From: Agromyces rhizosphaerae | Lineage (GTDB): Bacteria; Actinomycetota; Actinomycetes; Actinomycetales; Microbacteriaceae | Length of the DNA: 64,000 nt | Assembly (NCBI RefSeq): GCF_027925245.1 | Contig: NZ_BSDP01000001.1 | Location: 3,286,001 to 3,350,000 of the forward strand | Direction of reading: 5' to 3' | Shown here: positions 51,759 to 61,345 of the stretch, piece by piece | How positions within the stretch are numbered: the stretch's first letter is position 1 | Layout: every line of letters begins with the position of its first letter | The notes under the pieces: generated by a model | What the model saw: only the letters and a program-made list of their open reading frames with translations | Told to the model about the DNA's origin: nothing | The model's database searches: none | Made by a program: the position numbers and the translations under genes

Positions 51759-52841
51759 CCCGTCGGGCGCGAGCTCGGCGTCGATGCCGGTGAAGCGCCC
51801 CCAGAGGCGAGCGGATGCCTCGAGCCCGGCGCGCTCCCGCCCCGAGAGCGCCCGGAAGGCGTCGAGTTCCACGACCGCGCGGCCGCGCGTGCGTCGCGCC
51901 CGCCACGTGCCCGCGACCCGCCCCGACGCGACGATCACCGGGCGGAACACCCCGTTGCCGCCGGGCACGATGCGCGTGAAGGTGTCGGGCGCGGCGATCG
52001 CGTCGCGCTCGGCGTAGCCGAGGTAGTACTCGTCGAACGCGGGCAGCAGCAGTGTCGGCAGGCCTGCGGGCGCGGTCGGTGGCGTCTCCGCGAGGTCGAG
52101 GCGATCCTCGGCCAGGTGCTCGACCGTGTCGCCCGCGGCGGCGATGCCACGGCGCACCATGCCGACGGGCAGCCCCGCCCACCAGGCCAGGTCGCGCTCG
52201 GTCGCCGGCGCATGACCGCGCAGGTACCTGCGCACGAGCTCCGCGAGCGCCTCGTCGCCGTCGAGCTCGCGCTGTGCCGGCGCCCACTCGTCGAGCAGCA
52301 CGAAGCCCTGCGCGCGCCCGTCGACCGGCCCCTGCACCAGCAGCCCGTCGATCGCGAGGAGCGAGATGAGGTGGTAGCCGCGCTGGCCCGTCGTGTCGAT
52401 GCCGGCGCGGTTCCATGCGGCGAGGAGGCCGGCCCGATCGAGCGAGCGGCCGCCGGAGAGCGCCGCTACGCTCGCGTCCGCAGCGAGCGCGGTGTCCCGC
52501 GCAGTGAGGCCGAGCTGCTCGCGCCGTCGCGCGGAGGCACGCCGCATCCGCTCGGCGGTGAGCCCCAGCAGCCAGCGCACGTCCTCGGCGCAGACCAGGT
52601 GCAGCGTGCCGCGCATGGTCCAGGTGCGCACCACCGAGCCGTCGTCGAGCGCGCGGTCGACGTCGGCCTCGAGGCATCCGCCCGCCCTCGCCCCGAGTGC
52701 CCACTTCGCCGCGGGCAGGTCCTGCGACTGCAAGCAGCACAGCCGTTCGACGACCTCGCGCGGCGAGCCGAGCGGTTCGGCGAGCGCCTGCGCGCTCGCG
52801 CGCGCAGCCACGAGGGCGCGGTCGCCATGGGCTGCAGCCAT
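51741..52841 (-). CDS. Winged-helix DNA-binding domain protein (HTH_42 type)
   Basis: The 366-residue product belongs to the HTH_42 (DUF1006) family, in which winged-helix domains have a DNA glycosylase role in some members such as AlkX/YcaQ, which unhooks interstrand crosslinks. Recognised segments are CLQSQDLPAAKWALGAR near the start, RTWTMRGTLHLV and LLPAFDEYYLGYAERD. The start at ATG 52841 gives a natural N terminus; GAGAAT six bases upstream (52848-52853) is a possible weak leaderless promoter. It is convergent and overlapping with the GH3 gene. Confidence 0.88.
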   Translation of the reverse strand: MAAAHGDRALVAARASAQALAEPLGSPREVVERLCCLQSQDLPAAKWALGARAGGCLEADVDRALDDGSVVRTWTMRGTLHLVCAEDVRWLLGLTAERMRRASARRREQLGLTARDTALAADASVAALSGGRSLDRAGLLAAWNRAGIDTTGQRGYHLISLLAIDGLLVQGPVDGRAQGFVLLDEWAPAQRELDGDEALAELVRRYLRGHAPATERDLAWWAGLPVGMVRRGIAAAGDTVEHLAEDRLDLAETPPTAPAGLPTLLLPAFDEYYLGYAERDAIAAPDTFTRIVPGGNGVFRPVIVASGRVAGTWRARRTRGRAVVELDAFRALSGRERAGLEASARLWGRFTGIDAELAPDGSADGE

Positions 52842-52895
52842 GCCCCGATTCTCGCGCGAACCACCGACGCGGGCGGCGAGCGCCCCGCGACCGCG

Positions 52896-52901
52896 TAGAC
52901 T
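52896..52901 (+). promoter_or_regulatory. Candidate -10 of the ABC-F gene
   Basis: TAGACT lies 59 bases before the GTG start of the ABC-F gene, which has GAAGGG upstream. No clear -35 is present. Confidence 0.4.
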
Positions 52902-52960
52902 GGGCCGCTGCGCCGTCGCTGCTCGCAATCCACCTCCCACCTGCACCGAAGGGTTCCACC

Positions 52961-54559
52961 GTGCTCGCCGTCCACGACCTCGAGATTCGCGTCGGAGCGC
53001 GCGTGCTCATGGAGCACGTGAACTTCCGCGTGGCCGACGGCGACAAGATCGGCCTCGTCGGGCGCAACGGCGCCGGCAAGACGACGCTGACCAAGGTGCT
53101 CGCGGGGGAGACCCTTCCGACCGACGGACGCGTCGACCGCTCCGGCGAGATCGGCTACCTGCCCCAGGACCCGCGCTCGGGCGACCCCGAGCAGCTCGCG
53201 CGCACCCGCATCCTCGACGCGCGCGGGCTCGGCTCGCTCGTGATCGACCTCCACCGGGCGTCCGAGGCCATGGGCAGCGACGACCAGGCCGTCGCCGAGA
53301 AGGCCATGCGCCGGTACGCCAACCTCACCGACCGGTTCACCGCGCTCGGCGGCTACGCGGCTGAGGCCGAGGCGGCGTCCATCGCGTCGAACCTCAACCT
53401 GCCCGACCGCATCCTCGACCAGCCGCTGAAGACGCTCTCGGGCGGCCAGCGCCGCCGCATCGAGCTCGCGCGCATCCTGTTCTCCGATGCCGAGACGATG
53501 ATCCTCGACGAGCCGACCAACCACCTCGACGCCGACTCGGTGATCTGGCTGCGCGAGTTCCTGAAGTCGTACCGCGGCGGCGTGATCGTGATCAGCCACG
53601 ACGTCGAGCTCGTCGGGGAGACGGTCAACCGCGTCTTCTACCTCGACGCCAACCGCTCGGTCATCGACATCTACAACATGGGCTGGAAGCACTACCAGCG
53701 CCAGCGCGTGGCCGACGAGGAGCGCCGCAAGAAGGAGCGCGTCAACGCCGAGAAGAAGGCAGACGCCCTGCGACAGCAGGCCGCGAAGTTCGGCGCGAAG
53801 GCCACGAAGGCCGCCGCCGCCCACCAGATGGTCGCGCGCGCCGAGAAGCTGCTCTCGGGGCTGGAGGAGGTGCGCCAGGCCGATCGCGTCGCCAAGCTGC
53901 GCTTTCCGACCCCGGCCGCGTGCGGGCGCACGCCGCTGGCCGCGAGCGACCTGTCGAAGAGCTACGGCTCGCTCGAGATCTTCACGGCCGTCGACCTCGC
54001 GATCGACCGCGGCTCGAAGGTCGTCGTGATCGGCCTGAACGGCGCGGGCAAGACGACGCTGCTGCGCATCCTCGGTGGCGTGGATCAGCCCGACACGGGC
54101 GGCATCGACCCCGGCCACGGCCTGCGCATCGGCTACTACGCGCAGGAGCACGAGACGATCGACGTCGCGCGAACCGTGCTGCAGAACATGGTGTCGTCAT
54201 CGCCGAACCTCACCGAGACCGAGGCGCGCAAGGTGCTCGGCTCGTTCCTGTTCACCGGAGACGACGTGCACAAGCCCGCCGGCGTGCTCTCGGGCGGGGA
54301 GAAGACCCGCCTCGCGCTGGCGATGATCGTCGTGTCGGGGGCGAACGTGCTGCTGCTCGACGAGCCGACGAACAACCTCGACCCGGCCAGCCGCGCCGAG
54401 ATCCTCGACGCGCTCGCGCACTACGAGGGGGCGGTGGTGCTCGTGAGCCACGACCCGGGCGCGGTGGAGGCGCTGAACCCCGAGCGCGTGCTGGTCATGC
54501 CCGACGGCGTCGAGGACCACTGGAGCGCCGAGTACCAGGAGCTCATCGAGCTGGCGTAG
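52961..54559 (+). CDS. ABC-F family ATPase
   Basis: ABC-F proteins have two ATPase domains and no membrane part; they act on the ribosome in translation or antibiotic protection. The 532-residue product has Walker A GRNGAGKTT and GLNGAGKTT, signatures LSGGQRRRIELARI and LSGGEKTRLALAMI, Walker B MILDEPTNHLD and LLLDEPTNNLD, joined by a charged linker (KKERVNAEKKADALRQQ). The initiator is GTG 52961. This looks like a housekeeping member, not a resistance type, but this is inference. Confidence 0.95.
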   Translation: MLAVHDLEIRVGARVLMEHVNFRVADGDKIGLVGRNGAGKTTLTKVLAGETLPTDGRVDRSGEIGYLPQDPRSGDPEQLARTRILDARGLGSLVIDLHRASEAMGSDDQAVAEKAMRRYANLTDRFTALGGYAAEAEAASIASNLNLPDRILDQPLKTLSGGQRRRIELARILFSDAETMILDEPTNHLDADSVIWLREFLKSYRGGVIVISHDVELVGETVNRVFYLDANRSVIDIYNMGWKHYQRQRVADEERRKKERVNAEKKADALRQQAAKFGAKATKAAAAHQMVARAEKLLSGLEEVRQADRVAKLRFPTPAACGRTPLAASDLSKSYGSLEIFTAVDLAIDRGSKVVVIGLNGAGKTTLLRILGGVDQPDTGGIDPGHGLRIGYYAQEHETIDVARTVLQNMVSSSPNLTETEARKVLGSFLFTGDDVHKPAGVLSGGEKTRLALAMIVVSGANVLLLDEPTNNLDPASRAEILDALAHYEGAVVLVSHDPGAVEALNPERVLVMPDGVEDHWSAEYQELIELA

Positions 54560-54626
54560 ACGGCTCGAGCGGATGCTCCGGGGCCGGGTTCCGGGACGGC
54601 GGCTCCGATGCCTTCGGGCGCGCCCG

Positions 54627-55463
54627 TCAGTGCGTGCCGTCGAGGATGCCGTCCTCCACCTCGGCGTCGCTCGGCCCACGGCGGCGGGGGCGCGGCTGCG
54701 GCTCGGGCGCCTCGGCCGCGTCGTCGTCATCGAAGGCGAGCGACTTCCGCTCCTGCCGAGCCGCCCAGCCGAGCCCGACGAACGCCATGAGCGCGAACAC
54801 GAACCACTGGAACGCGTACGAGAGGTGCGGCCCCTCGTCGCGCACCGGGCGGGTCGCGGGCAACGGCGGCTCGTTCGCCTCGGCGCCCGACTGCACGAGC
54901 AGGCCGTAGGCGCCGGTGTAGGAGGGCGCGTCGACCCGGTCGGCGAGCTCGTCGAGGTCGATGGTCGCGAGCAGGTCGCCGCTCGAGCTGCGGCCGGCGA
55001 TCACGTCCTCGCCGGCCTTGAGGCGGGCCGCGACCTCGACCCGGCCGTCGGGCACGCCGGGAACGTCGACCTCGCCGCCGCCGACCGGTGCCGAGATCCA
55101 GCCGCGGTCGATCATGAACACCGTGCCGTCGTCGAGCCGGAACGGGGTGATCACCTCGTACCCGGTCGCCCCGGAGTACGGCCGGTTGCGCACGAGCACC
55201 TCGGCCTCCGGCATCCACTCGCCGCTCACGGCGACCGGCAGCCACTTGAGGTCCTCGTCGAACCCGTCGATCGCCGGCAGCGCCTCCGTGATCGGCACGG
55301 GGTCGGCGTCGTAGTTCGCGTCGATGCGCGAGACCTCCGTCAGTGCCTCCGCCCGTCGGTTGAGCTGCCAGGTGCCGAGCAGCGCGCACACGATCGCGAA
55401 GACCACCGTGAGCGCGAGGTAGCCGGCCCAGCGCCGGCTGAGCAGGAAGCGCCAGTCGCTCAC
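54627..55463 (-). CDS. SURF1-family cytochrome oxidase assembly protein
   Basis: SURF1 helps assemble cytochrome c oxidase. The 278-residue product has two membrane helices, at the N terminus (WAGYLALTVVFAIVCALLGTWQL) and near the C terminus (AFQWFVFALMAFVGLGWAA), enclosing the SURF1 domain with LVRNRPYSGATGYEVITP and FMIDRGWI. The GTG start at 55463 overlaps the stop of the upstream small gene as GTGA. An acidic and arginine-rich tail follows the second helix. Confidence 0.93.
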   Translation of the reverse strand: MSDWRFLLSRRWAGYLALTVVFAIVCALLGTWQLNRRAEALTEVSRIDANYDADPVPITEALPAIDGFDEDLKWLPVAVSGEWMPEAEVLVRNRPYSGATGYEVITPFRLDDGTVFMIDRGWISAPVGGGEVDVPGVPDGRVEVAARLKAGEDVIAGRSSSGDLLATIDLDELADRVDAPSYTGAYGLLVQSGAEANEPPLPATRPVRDEGPHLSYAFQWFVFALMAFVGLGWAARQERKSLAFDDDDAAEAPEPQPRPRRRGPSDAEVEDGILDGTH

Positions 55464-55693
55464 GTGGCGTCCGCCGTCGGGTCGTCGGCGATCGGGCCCA
55501 CCTCGAGCGGGAAGTCGCGCGCGGCGAGGAAGTCGCGCAGGTACCCCACGTGCTCGTCGCAGGCGAGCCAGGTCTTGCGGCGGTCGGCGGCGTGGATGCG
55601 CGGGTTGCGCCAGTCGATGCGGTGGGTCGCGCGCTCCGTGCACCCCGCGCGCGAGCAGGTCAGCGCCTCGGGCGGCGCGTCGAGTCCGATCAC
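55460..55693 (-). CDS. Small cysteine-containing protein, unknown function
   Basis: The 77-residue product has Cys13, Cys18, then Cys45 and His48 (WLACDEHVGYLRDFL), a spacing that could bind zinc. Similar small genes lie beside SURF1 in actinobacteria, but no function is known. The GTG start overlaps the stop of the DUF3099 gene and its stop overlaps SURF1, so the three are translated in series. The N-terminal part upstream in the frame is shadow. Confidence 0.8.
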   Translation of the reverse strand: MIGLDAPPEALTCSRAGCTERATHRIDWRNPRIHAADRRKTWLACDEHVGYLRDFLAARDFPLEVGPIADDPTADAT

Positions 55694-55977
55694 CGCTGCT
55701 CGTCCGTCCGCTCGGGGTGCGCCGTCGGCAGGATCGCGCCGGGCCGCTCCACGGCGCCCGGGCGCGACATGTTCACGTTGGCGAGCACGACCGCGACGTA
55801 GGGAAGGAAGATCGCCCCCGCGGCGCAGACGGCGAGCCACCACCCCTCCGCGAAGATCATGCACAGCACGCACACCACGCGGATCGACATCGCGATCGTG
55901 TACTTGCGCATGCGCGATCGCCGCTCGTCGTCCGGCGACTGGGGGAGCGAGGTGACCGATTGCGCGTGCTTCATCAT
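55690..55977 (-). CDS. DUF3099 membrane protein
   Basis: The 95-residue protein has two hydrophobic segments (MSIRVVCVLCMIFAEG and LAVCAAGAIFLPYVAVVLAN) and a polar tail, as in the actinobacterial DUF3099 family. No function is known. Two adjacent ATGs (55977 and 55974) are possible starts. It diverges from fabG across 99 bases. Confidence 0.85.
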   Translation of the reverse strand: MMKHAQSVTSLPQSPDDERRSRMRKYTIAMSIRVVCVLCMIFAEGWWLAVCAAGAIFLPYVAVVLANVNMSRPGAVERPGAILPTAHPERTDEQR

Positions 55978-56037
55978 GATGTGCGGGGCGAACCCCTCCC
56001 TCAAGGGTACGTCCGTCGGGGCGCATGCGTGACGCCC

Positions 56038-56043
56038 TATGCT
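56038..56043 (+). promoter_or_regulatory. Candidate -10 of fabG
   Basis: TATGCT lies 33 bases before the fabG ATG, which has CGGAG at six to ten bases. The -35 is not clear. Confidence 0.4.
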
Positions 56044-56076
56044 GAGACGCGGCCCGCACCCGATGAACGGAGAACC

Positions 56077-56787
56077 ATGACCGACAGCCGCACCGTGCTC
56101 GTGACCGGAGGCAACCGGGGCATCGGCTACGCGATCGCCCAGCGCTTCGTCGAGCTGGGGCACCGCGTCGCCGTGACCGCGCGATCGGGCGAGGGCCCCG
56201 AGGGCACCCTGACCGTGCGTGCCGACGTCACCGACCAGGCATCCGTCGACGCCGCCTTCACCGAGGTCGAGCAGCAGCTCGGTCCGGTCGAGGTGCTCGT
56301 CGCCAACGCCGGCGTCACCCGCGACATGCTCCTCATGCGCATGAGCGAGGAGGACTTCACGAGTGTCGTCGACACCAACCTCACGGGCACCTTCCGCGTC
56401 GTGAAGCGCGCCTCGAAGGGCATGCTCAAGGGCCGCTACGGCCGCATCGTGCTCATCTCGAGCGTCGTCGGCCTCTATGGCTCGGCCGGCCAGGTCAACT
56501 ACTCGTCGTCGAAGTCGGCGCTCGTCGGCTTCGCCCGTTCGGTCACCCGCGAGCTCGGCGGCCGCGGCATCACGGCGAACGTCGTCGCGCCGGGCTTCAT
56601 CGAGACCGACATGACCGCCGCGCTCCCCGAGGAGCAGCAGGCGCAGTACAAGGCGAACATCCCCGCCGGCCGGTTCGCGACGCCCGACGAGGTCGCGCGC
56701 GTGGTCTCCTGGGTCGCGAGCGACGACGCCGCCTACGTGTCGGGTGCGGTCATCCCGGTCGACGGCGGCCTCGGCATGGGGCACTGA
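56077..56787 (+). CDS. fabG: 3-oxoacyl-ACP reductase FabG
   Basis: This short-chain dehydrogenase reduces 3-oxoacyl-ACP in fatty acid synthesis. The 236-residue product has the NADP-binding TGGNRGIG (10-17), NAG at 77-79 and the catalytic triad Ser129, Tyr142 and Lys146 (YSSSK). The C-terminal half (VAPGFIETDMTAALPEE) is typical of the FabG/MabA group of actinobacteria. A gene for enoyl reductase does not follow here. Confidence 0.92.
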   Translation: MTDSRTVLVTGGNRGIGYAIAQRFVELGHRVAVTARSGEGPEGTLTVRADVTDQASVDAAFTEVEQQLGPVEVLVANAGVTRDMLLMRMSEEDFTSVVDTNLTGTFRVVKRASKGMLKGRYGRIVLISSVVGLYGSAGQVNYSSSKSALVGFARSVTRELGGRGITANVVAPGFIETDMTAALPEEQQAQYKANIPAGRFATPDEVARVVSWVASDDAAYVSGAVIPVDGGLGMGH

Positions 56788-56858
56788 CCGCGGGTGCGAT
56801 GAGCGGATGCCGCTGAGGCGGCGCCCGCGCGCACCGCGAGGGGCGCACCGTGCCGGCG

Positions 56859-57524
56859 TCAGCCGCGCAGCCCGATGAGGGCGAGCACCGTCGACAGGTC
56901 GGGCGCGTCGATCGCGAGGTCCGCCTCGCGGCGCACCACGGGCTTCGCCCGGAACGCGACGCCCAGCGCCGCCGCGCGCATCATCTCGAGGTCGTTGGCG
57001 CCGTCGCCGACGGCGATCGCACGGTCGGCGCCGAGCCCGGCGGCATCCGCCCACTCGTGCAGGGCACGCGCCTTCGCGTGCGCGTCGACGATGTCGCCGA
57101 GCACCCGGCCGGTCAGCGCGCCGTCGACCACCTCGAGGCGGTTCGCCCGGCAGTGATCGAGTCCGAGGCCCGTCGCGATCGGGTCGAGCAGCTCGTGGAA
57201 GCCGCCGGAGACGACGCCGACCCGGCCGCCGGCCTCGTGCACGCCGTCGACCAGCTCGCGGGCGCCCGGCGTCACGCGCACCTGCTCCCGCACGGCGTCG
57301 AGGGCCGAGACCGGAAGCCCGGCGAGGGTCGCGACGCGCTCGCGGAGACTCGCCGCGAAGTCGAGCTCGCCGCGCATCGCCCGCTCGGTCACGTCGGCGA
57401 CGTGCGCACGCGTGCCCGCGGCATCCGCGATCAGCTCGATCGCCTCGTCCTCGAGCAGCGTCGAGTCGGCGTCGAGCACGACGACGAACGCGGCGCCGGC
57501 GCGCCGCCCGGAACCGACGGTCAC
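56859..57524 (-). CDS. serB: Phosphoserine phosphatase
   Basis: SerB removes phosphate from phosphoserine in the last step of serine synthesis. The 221-residue HAD-family product has the nucleophile Asp18 and acid/base Asp20 in LDADSTLLEDE, motif II in VVSGGFH and motif IV in GDGANDLEMM. It lacks the N-terminal ACT domains found in mycobacterial SerB2. The GTG start at 57524 lies one base after the glgC stop, so it is probably cotranscribed with glgC. Confidence 0.95.
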   Translation of the reverse strand: MTVGSGRRAGAAFVVVLDADSTLLEDEAIELIADAAGTRAHVADVTERAMRGELDFAASLRERVATLAGLPVSALDAVREQVRVTPGARELVDGVHEAGGRVGVVSGGFHELLDPIATGLGLDHCRANRLEVVDGALTGRVLGDIVDAHAKARALHEWADAAGLGADRAIAVGDGANDLEMMRAAALGVAFRAKPVVRREADLAIDAPDLSTVLALIGLRG

Positions 57525-57525
57525 G

Positions 57526-58773
57526 TCAGCTCGCCCGCCTGACCCGCGAGCCCTTGCCGACCACGGTGATGCCGCTCGGCGTCACGATGAAGCCGCGCGA
57601 GCGGTCGAGTTCGGGCTCGACGCCGACCTGGGCGCCCGCCTCGACGACCACGTCCTTGTCGAGGATGGCGCGGCGCACGGTCGCGCCCGACTCGATGCTG
57701 GCGCGGTCGAACACGATCGAGTCGGCCACGTGCGCGCCCGACCCCACGGTGGCCCACGGGCCGAGCACGCTGCGTTCGACGTGCGCGCCCGAGATGACGG
57801 AGCCCAGCGAGACGATCGAGTCGATCATCGTGCCGAGGGTTCCGCGCGCGTCGCGCGTGAACTTCGCCGGCGGCGAGTTGAGCTGCTGGCTGAAGATCGG
57901 CCACTCGCGGTTGTACAGGTTGAACACCGGAAGCACCGAGATGAGGTCCTGGTGGGCCTCGAAGAACGAGTCGATCGTCCCGACGTCGCGCCAGTAGTAG
58001 CGGTCGCGGTCGGTGGAGCCGGGCACCGAGTTGCGGCGCAGGTCGTAGACGCCCGCGCGGCCCTGGGAGACGAAGGCGGGCACGATGTCGCCGCCCATGT
58101 CGTGGTTGGAGTCGGTGAGCTCGCCGTCGCGCAGCACCGCGTCGATCAGCGCGTCGGCGTTGAAGACGTAGTTGCCCATGGAGGCGAGCACCTCGTGCGG
58201 CGCATCGGGCAGGCCCTGCGGGTCCTTCGGCTTCTCGAGGAACCGGTTGATGCGCGCCGGGTTGGCGTCGTCGACCTCGATCACGCCGAACTGGTCGGCG
58301 AGCGAGATGGGCTGGCGGATCGCGGCGACCGTGGCGTCGAGGCCCGACTCGATGTGCGCGTCGATCATCTGCCGGAAGTCCATCCGGTACACGTGGTCGG
58401 CGCCGACCACGACGATGATGTCGGGGTTCTCGTCGTGGATGAGGTTGAGGCTCTGCAGGATCGCGTCGGCCGACCCCGAGAACCATCGCTTGCCGAGCCG
58501 CTGCTGCGCGGGCACGGAGGCCACGTACGAGTTCAGCAGCCCGCTGAGACGCCAGGTCTGCGAGACGTGGCGGTCGAGGCTGTGCGACTTGTACTGGGTG
58601 AGGACGACGATCTGGGTGAGGCCCGAGTTGATGAGGTTCGACAGCGCGAAGTCGATCAGCCGGTACTGGCCGCCGAACGGCACGGCCGGCTTGGCCCGGT
58701 CCTCGGTGAGCGGCATGAGCCGCTTCCCCTCGCCGCCCGCGAGAACGATGCCGAAGATCTTCCGAGGGGTCAT
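57526..58773 (-). CDS. glgC: Glucose-1-phosphate adenylyltransferase
   Basis: GlgC makes ADP-glucose for glycogen synthesis. The 415-residue product has the nucleotidyltransferase motif [20 protein letters not shown], the substrate segment with [17 protein letters not shown] and a C-terminal left-handed beta-helix. The ATG at 58773 lies six bases after TACGCT on the minus strand (58780-58785), which indicates a leaderless transcript. It diverges from glgA across 81 bases. Confidence 0.97.
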   Translation of the reverse strand: MTPRKIFGIVLAGGEGKRLMPLTEDRAKPAVPFGGQYRLIDFALSNLINSGLTQIVVLTQYKSHSLDRHVSQTWRLSGLLNSYVASVPAQQRLGKRWFSGSADAILQSLNLIHDENPDIIVVVGADHVYRMDFRQMIDAHIESGLDATVAAIRQPISLADQFGVIEVDDANPARINRFLEKPKDPQGLPDAPHEVLASMGNYVFNADALIDAVLRDGELTDSNHDMGGDIVPAFVSQGRAGVYDLRRNSVPGSTDRDRYYWRDVGTIDSFFEAHQDLISVLPVFNLYNREWPIFSQQLNSPPAKFTRDARGTLGTMIDSIVSLGSVISGAHVERSVLGPWATVGSGAHVADSIVFDRASIESGATVRRAILDKDVVVEAGAQVGVEPELDRSRGFIVTPSGITVVGKGSRVRRAS

Positions 58774-58779
58774 GGCCCC

Positions 58780-58848
58780 AGCGTAGTCAGGTCGCCGCCG
58801 GATCCGTAGGGGTTGACCGGGGATGTCGCCGGTCGTCTGCGCTAGCGT
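58780..58848. promoter_or_regulatory. Divergent leaderless promoters of glgC and glgA
   Basis: TACGCT on the minus strand (58780-58785) and TAGCGT on the plus strand (58843-58848) each lie six bases before the ATG of glgC and glgA. A TTGACC at 58813-58818 is too far (24 bases) to be the normal -35 of the glgA promoter. Confidence 0.55.
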
Positions 58849-58854
58849 TGCGGC

Positions 58855-60048
58855 ATGCGCGTGGACCTGATGACTCGTGAATATCCGCCCGAGGTCTACG
58901 GGGGTGCGGGTGTGCACGTCGCGGAGCTCGTGAGGGCGCTGCGACGCGACATCGACGTGACGGTGCGATGCTTCGGCGCGCCCCGTGACGAGCCCGACAC
59001 CGTGGCCTACGCCGTGCCCGGTGGGCTCGAGGGCGCGAACCCCGCGATCAGCACGCTCGGCGTCGACCTCGCCATGGCGCAGGACGCCGGCGACGCGGAC
59101 GTCGTGCACTCGCACACCTGGTACGCCAACTCCGCGGGCCACCTCGCGAAGCTGCTCCACGGCGCCCCGCACGTGGTCACCGCGCACAGCCTCGAGCCGT
59201 TGCGGCCGTGGAAGGCCGAGCAGCTGGGCGGCGGCTATCGCGTGTCGAGCTGGGCCGAGCGCACCGCGTTCGAGTCCGCCGACGCGGTCATCGCCGTGAG
59301 CGAGGGAATGCGGCGCGACATCCTGCGCAGCTACCCGGCGCTCGACCCGGACGAGGTGCGGGTCGTCTACAACGGCATCGACCTCCAGCGCTGGACCCCG
59401 CGCGACGACCCGGACGCCGTGCGCGCGCTGGGCATCGACCCCGACCGGCGCTCGGTCGTCTTCGTCGGCCGCATCACGCGCCAGAAGGGCCTGCCGTACC
59501 TGCTGCGGGCCGCCCGCTCCCTGCCCGCGGACGTGCAGCTCGTGCTCTGCGCGGGCGCGCCCGACACGCCCGAGATCATGGCCGAGGTGACCGGACTCGT
59601 CGAGGAGCTCCGCGCCGAGCGCGACGGCGTCGTCTGGATCGAGCGGCTGCTGCCGCAGCCCGAGCTCTCCGCGGTGCTGAGCGCCGGCACGACGTTCGTG
59701 TGCCCGTCGGTGTACGAGCCGCTCGGCATCGTGAACCTCGAGGCCATGGCCTGCGGCATCGCGGTGGTCGGCACGGCAACCGGCGGCATCCCCGAGGTCG
59801 TCGACGACGGGGTCACGGGCAGGCTCGTGCCGATCGAGCAGGTCGAGGACGGCACCGGCACCCCGGTGGACCCGGATCGCTTCGTCGCCGACCTCGCGGC
59901 GACGCTCACCGAGGTCGTCGACGACCCTGTGCGGGCGGGCGACTACGGCCGCGCCGGGCGCGAGCGCGCCGAGCGCCACTTCGACTGGACGGCGATCGCG
60001 GATCGCACGCGGGAGATCTACGCCGAGGTGCTCGCCGGATCGCGCTGA
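58855..60048 (+). CDS. glgA: Glycogen synthase, actinobacterial GT4 type
   Basis: This enzyme extends alpha-1,4-glucan from ADP-glucose; in mycobacteria the homologue (GlgM) makes maltose-1-phosphate. The 397-residue GT-B product starts [19 protein letters not shown], has [15 protein letters not shown] and the donor-site [15 protein letters not shown] with the E-x7-E pattern. The leaderless promoter is at 58843. Pairing with glgC gives the two-step route from glucose-1-phosphate, but whether the product is glycogen or maltose-1-phosphate cannot be decided. Confidence 0.94.
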   Translation: MRVDLMTREYPPEVYGGAGVHVAELVRALRRDIDVTVRCFGAPRDEPDTVAYAVPGGLEGANPAISTLGVDLAMAQDAGDADVVHSHTWYANSAGHLAKLLHGAPHVVTAHSLEPLRPWKAEQLGGGYRVSSWAERTAFESADAVIAVSEGMRRDILRSYPALDPDEVRVVYNGIDLQRWTPRDDPDAVRALGIDPDRRSVVFVGRITRQKGLPYLLRAARSLPADVQLVLCAGAPDTPEIMAEVTGLVEELRAERDGVVWIERLLPQPELSAVLSAGTTFVCPSVYEPLGIVNLEAMACGIAVVGTATGGIPEVVDDGVTGRLVPIEQVEDGTGTPVDPDRFVADLAATLTEVVDDPVRAGDYGRAGRERAERHFDWTAIADRTREIYAEVLAGSR

Positions 60049-60101
60049 CACCGGCATCCACCGACCCCGCGGAGCGGCACGGAGCACCCGCGGGGGATGG
60101 A

Positions 60102-60107
60102 TAGCAT
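60102..60107 (+). promoter_or_regulatory. Leaderless -10 of the orphan ABC ATPase
   Basis: TAGCAT lies exactly six bases before the ATG at 60114. No -35 is clear. Confidence 0.5.
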
Positions 60108-60113
60108 TGAGGC

Positions 60114-60899
60114 ATGGCGACCACCGTGCTCCAGTTCTCCGACGTCTCGGTCGTCCGAGACGGCAACACCATCCTCGACGGCGTGGACTGGACGGTGGAC
60201 TCGGACCAGCGGTGGGTCGTGCTCGGCCCGAACGGCGCGGGCAAGACGACGCTCCTGCAGATCGCGGCCGCCGCGATGCATCCGTCGTCCGGCACCGCGG
60301 AGATCCTCCAGGAGACCATGGGCAAGGTCGACGTCTTCGAGCTGCGGCCCATGATCGGGTTCGCCTCGACGGCGATGGCCCGCAAGGTGCCGAAGAACGA
60401 GACCGTGCTCGACGTCGTGCTCACGGCCGCGTACTCGGTCACCGGCCGCTGGAACGAGGAGTACGAGGACATCGACACGCGCCGCGCGCAGCGCGTCCTC
60501 TCGGAGTGGAAGCTCGACGACCTCGCGGACCGCCGGTTCGGCAGCCTCAGCGACGGCGAGCAGAAGCGCGTGCAGATCGCCCGCGCGGTGATGACCGACC
60601 CCGAGTTGCTGCTGCTCGACGAGCCGGCCGCGAGCCTCGACCTGGGCGCCCGCGAGGAGTTGGTGCAGCTGCTCGGCGGCTACGCCAGCTCGCCCGCCGC
60701 GCCGGCGATCGTCATGGTGACGCACCACGTCGAGGAGATCCCGGGCGGGTTCACCCACGCGATGCTGCTCGCCGACGGCAAGGTCGTGCAGGCGGGCCCG
60801 CTCGACGAGACGCTCACCGGTGAGCACCTCTCGCGCGCGTTCGGCATGGGCATCACGCTCGAGGAGCGCGACGGGCGCTTCTTCGCGCGCGCCGAGTGA
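60114..60899 (+). CDS. ABC-type ATP-binding protein, orphan
   Basis: The 261-residue protein is a single ABC domain with Walker [10 protein letters not shown] (38-46), signature [14 protein letters not shown], where the usual second Gly is Asp, and Walker [13 protein letters not shown]. The late [17 protein letters not shown] resembles the ModF/YlmA branch. No permease gene is nearby. It may serve a transporter encoded elsewhere or a soluble role; no substrate can be given. The transcript is probably leaderless. Confidence 0.88.
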   Translation: MATTVLQFSDVSVVRDGNTILDGVDWTVDSDQRWVVLGPNGAGKTTLLQIAAAAMHPSSGTAEILQETMGKVDVFELRPMIGFASTAMARKVPKNETVLDVVLTAAYSVTGRWNEEYEDIDTRRAQRVLSEWKLDDLADRRFGSLSDGEQKRVQIARAVMTDPELLLLDEPAASLDLGAREELVQLLGGYASSPAAPAIVMVTHHVEEIPGGFTHAMLLADGKVVQAGPLDETLTGEHLSRAFGMGITLEERDGRFFARAE

Positions 60900-60919
60900 C
60901 GCCGTTTCCAGCCCCGATC

Positions 60920-60928
60920 TGCTAAGAT
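60920..60928 (+). promoter_or_regulatory. Extended -10 promoter of rpmE2
   Basis: TGCTAAGAT, an extended -10, lies 82 bases before the rpmE2 ATG. I see no Zur-type operator (palindromic TGAAAATGA-like sequence) near it, though type B L31 genes are often zinc-regulated. Confidence 0.5.
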
Positions 60929-61009
60929 CGATAGCTGGCCCGATGGGCCTCCATGCTTCTGCGCCGGTTCCGGCGGCAGATCCACGCAATCCACCAGCAA
61001 GGAACACTG

Positions 61010-61261
61010 ATGAAGACTGACATCCACCCCGACTACGCTCCGGTGGTCTTCCGCGACCTCGCCTCGGGTGCGACGTTCCTCACCCGTTCGACCGTCTCGA
61101 GCGACAAGACGATCGAGTGGGAGGACGGCAACAGCTACCCGGTGATCGACGTCGAGATCTCCTCGGCCTCGCACCCGTTCTACACGGGCAAGCAGCGCAT
61201 CCTCGACTCGGCCGGCCGCGTCGAGAAGTTCAACCAGCGCTTCAAGAACTTCGGCAAGTAG
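61010..61261 (+). CDS. rpmE2: 50S ribosomal protein L31, type B
   Basis: L31 bridges the ribosomal subunits. The 83-residue product has the type B features: extra middle residues, no cysteines (CxxC pair absent) and the [22 protein letters not shown] ending. The zinc-free form can replace the zinc-binding L31 when zinc is scarce. AAGGAA lies before the ATG at 61010; the in-frame start at 60953 would add residues with no homology. A strong hairpin follows. Confidence 0.95.
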   Translation: MKTDIHPDYAPVVFRDLASGATFLTRSTVSSDKTIEWEDGNSYPVIDVEISSASHPFYTGKQRILDSAGRVEKFNQRFKNFGK

Positions 61262-61269
61262 TCACGCCG

Positions 61270-61305
61270 CGAAGGGCCGGGCGGTCTCGACCGCCCGGCC
61301 CTTCG
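61270..61305 (+). terminator. Strong terminator after rpmE2
   Basis: CGAAGGGCCGGGCGGT and its exact complement form a 16-base-pair stem around CTCG, nine bases after the rpmE2 stop. It lies between rpmE2 and the convergent exonuclease gene. Confidence 0.85.
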
Positions 61306-61345
61306 GCATGCCCGCACACGGCCCGAATGGGCCGCCGGAGCGGGT

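Noticed and set aside
58813-58818. TTGACC as the -35 of glgA
   Set aside because: The spacer to the TAGCGT hexamer would be 24 bases, too long for a normal promoter.
60900-61009. A Zur operator before rpmE2
   Set aside because: Type B L31 genes are often zinc-regulated, but no AT-rich palindrome of that type is present; only an extended -10 is visible.
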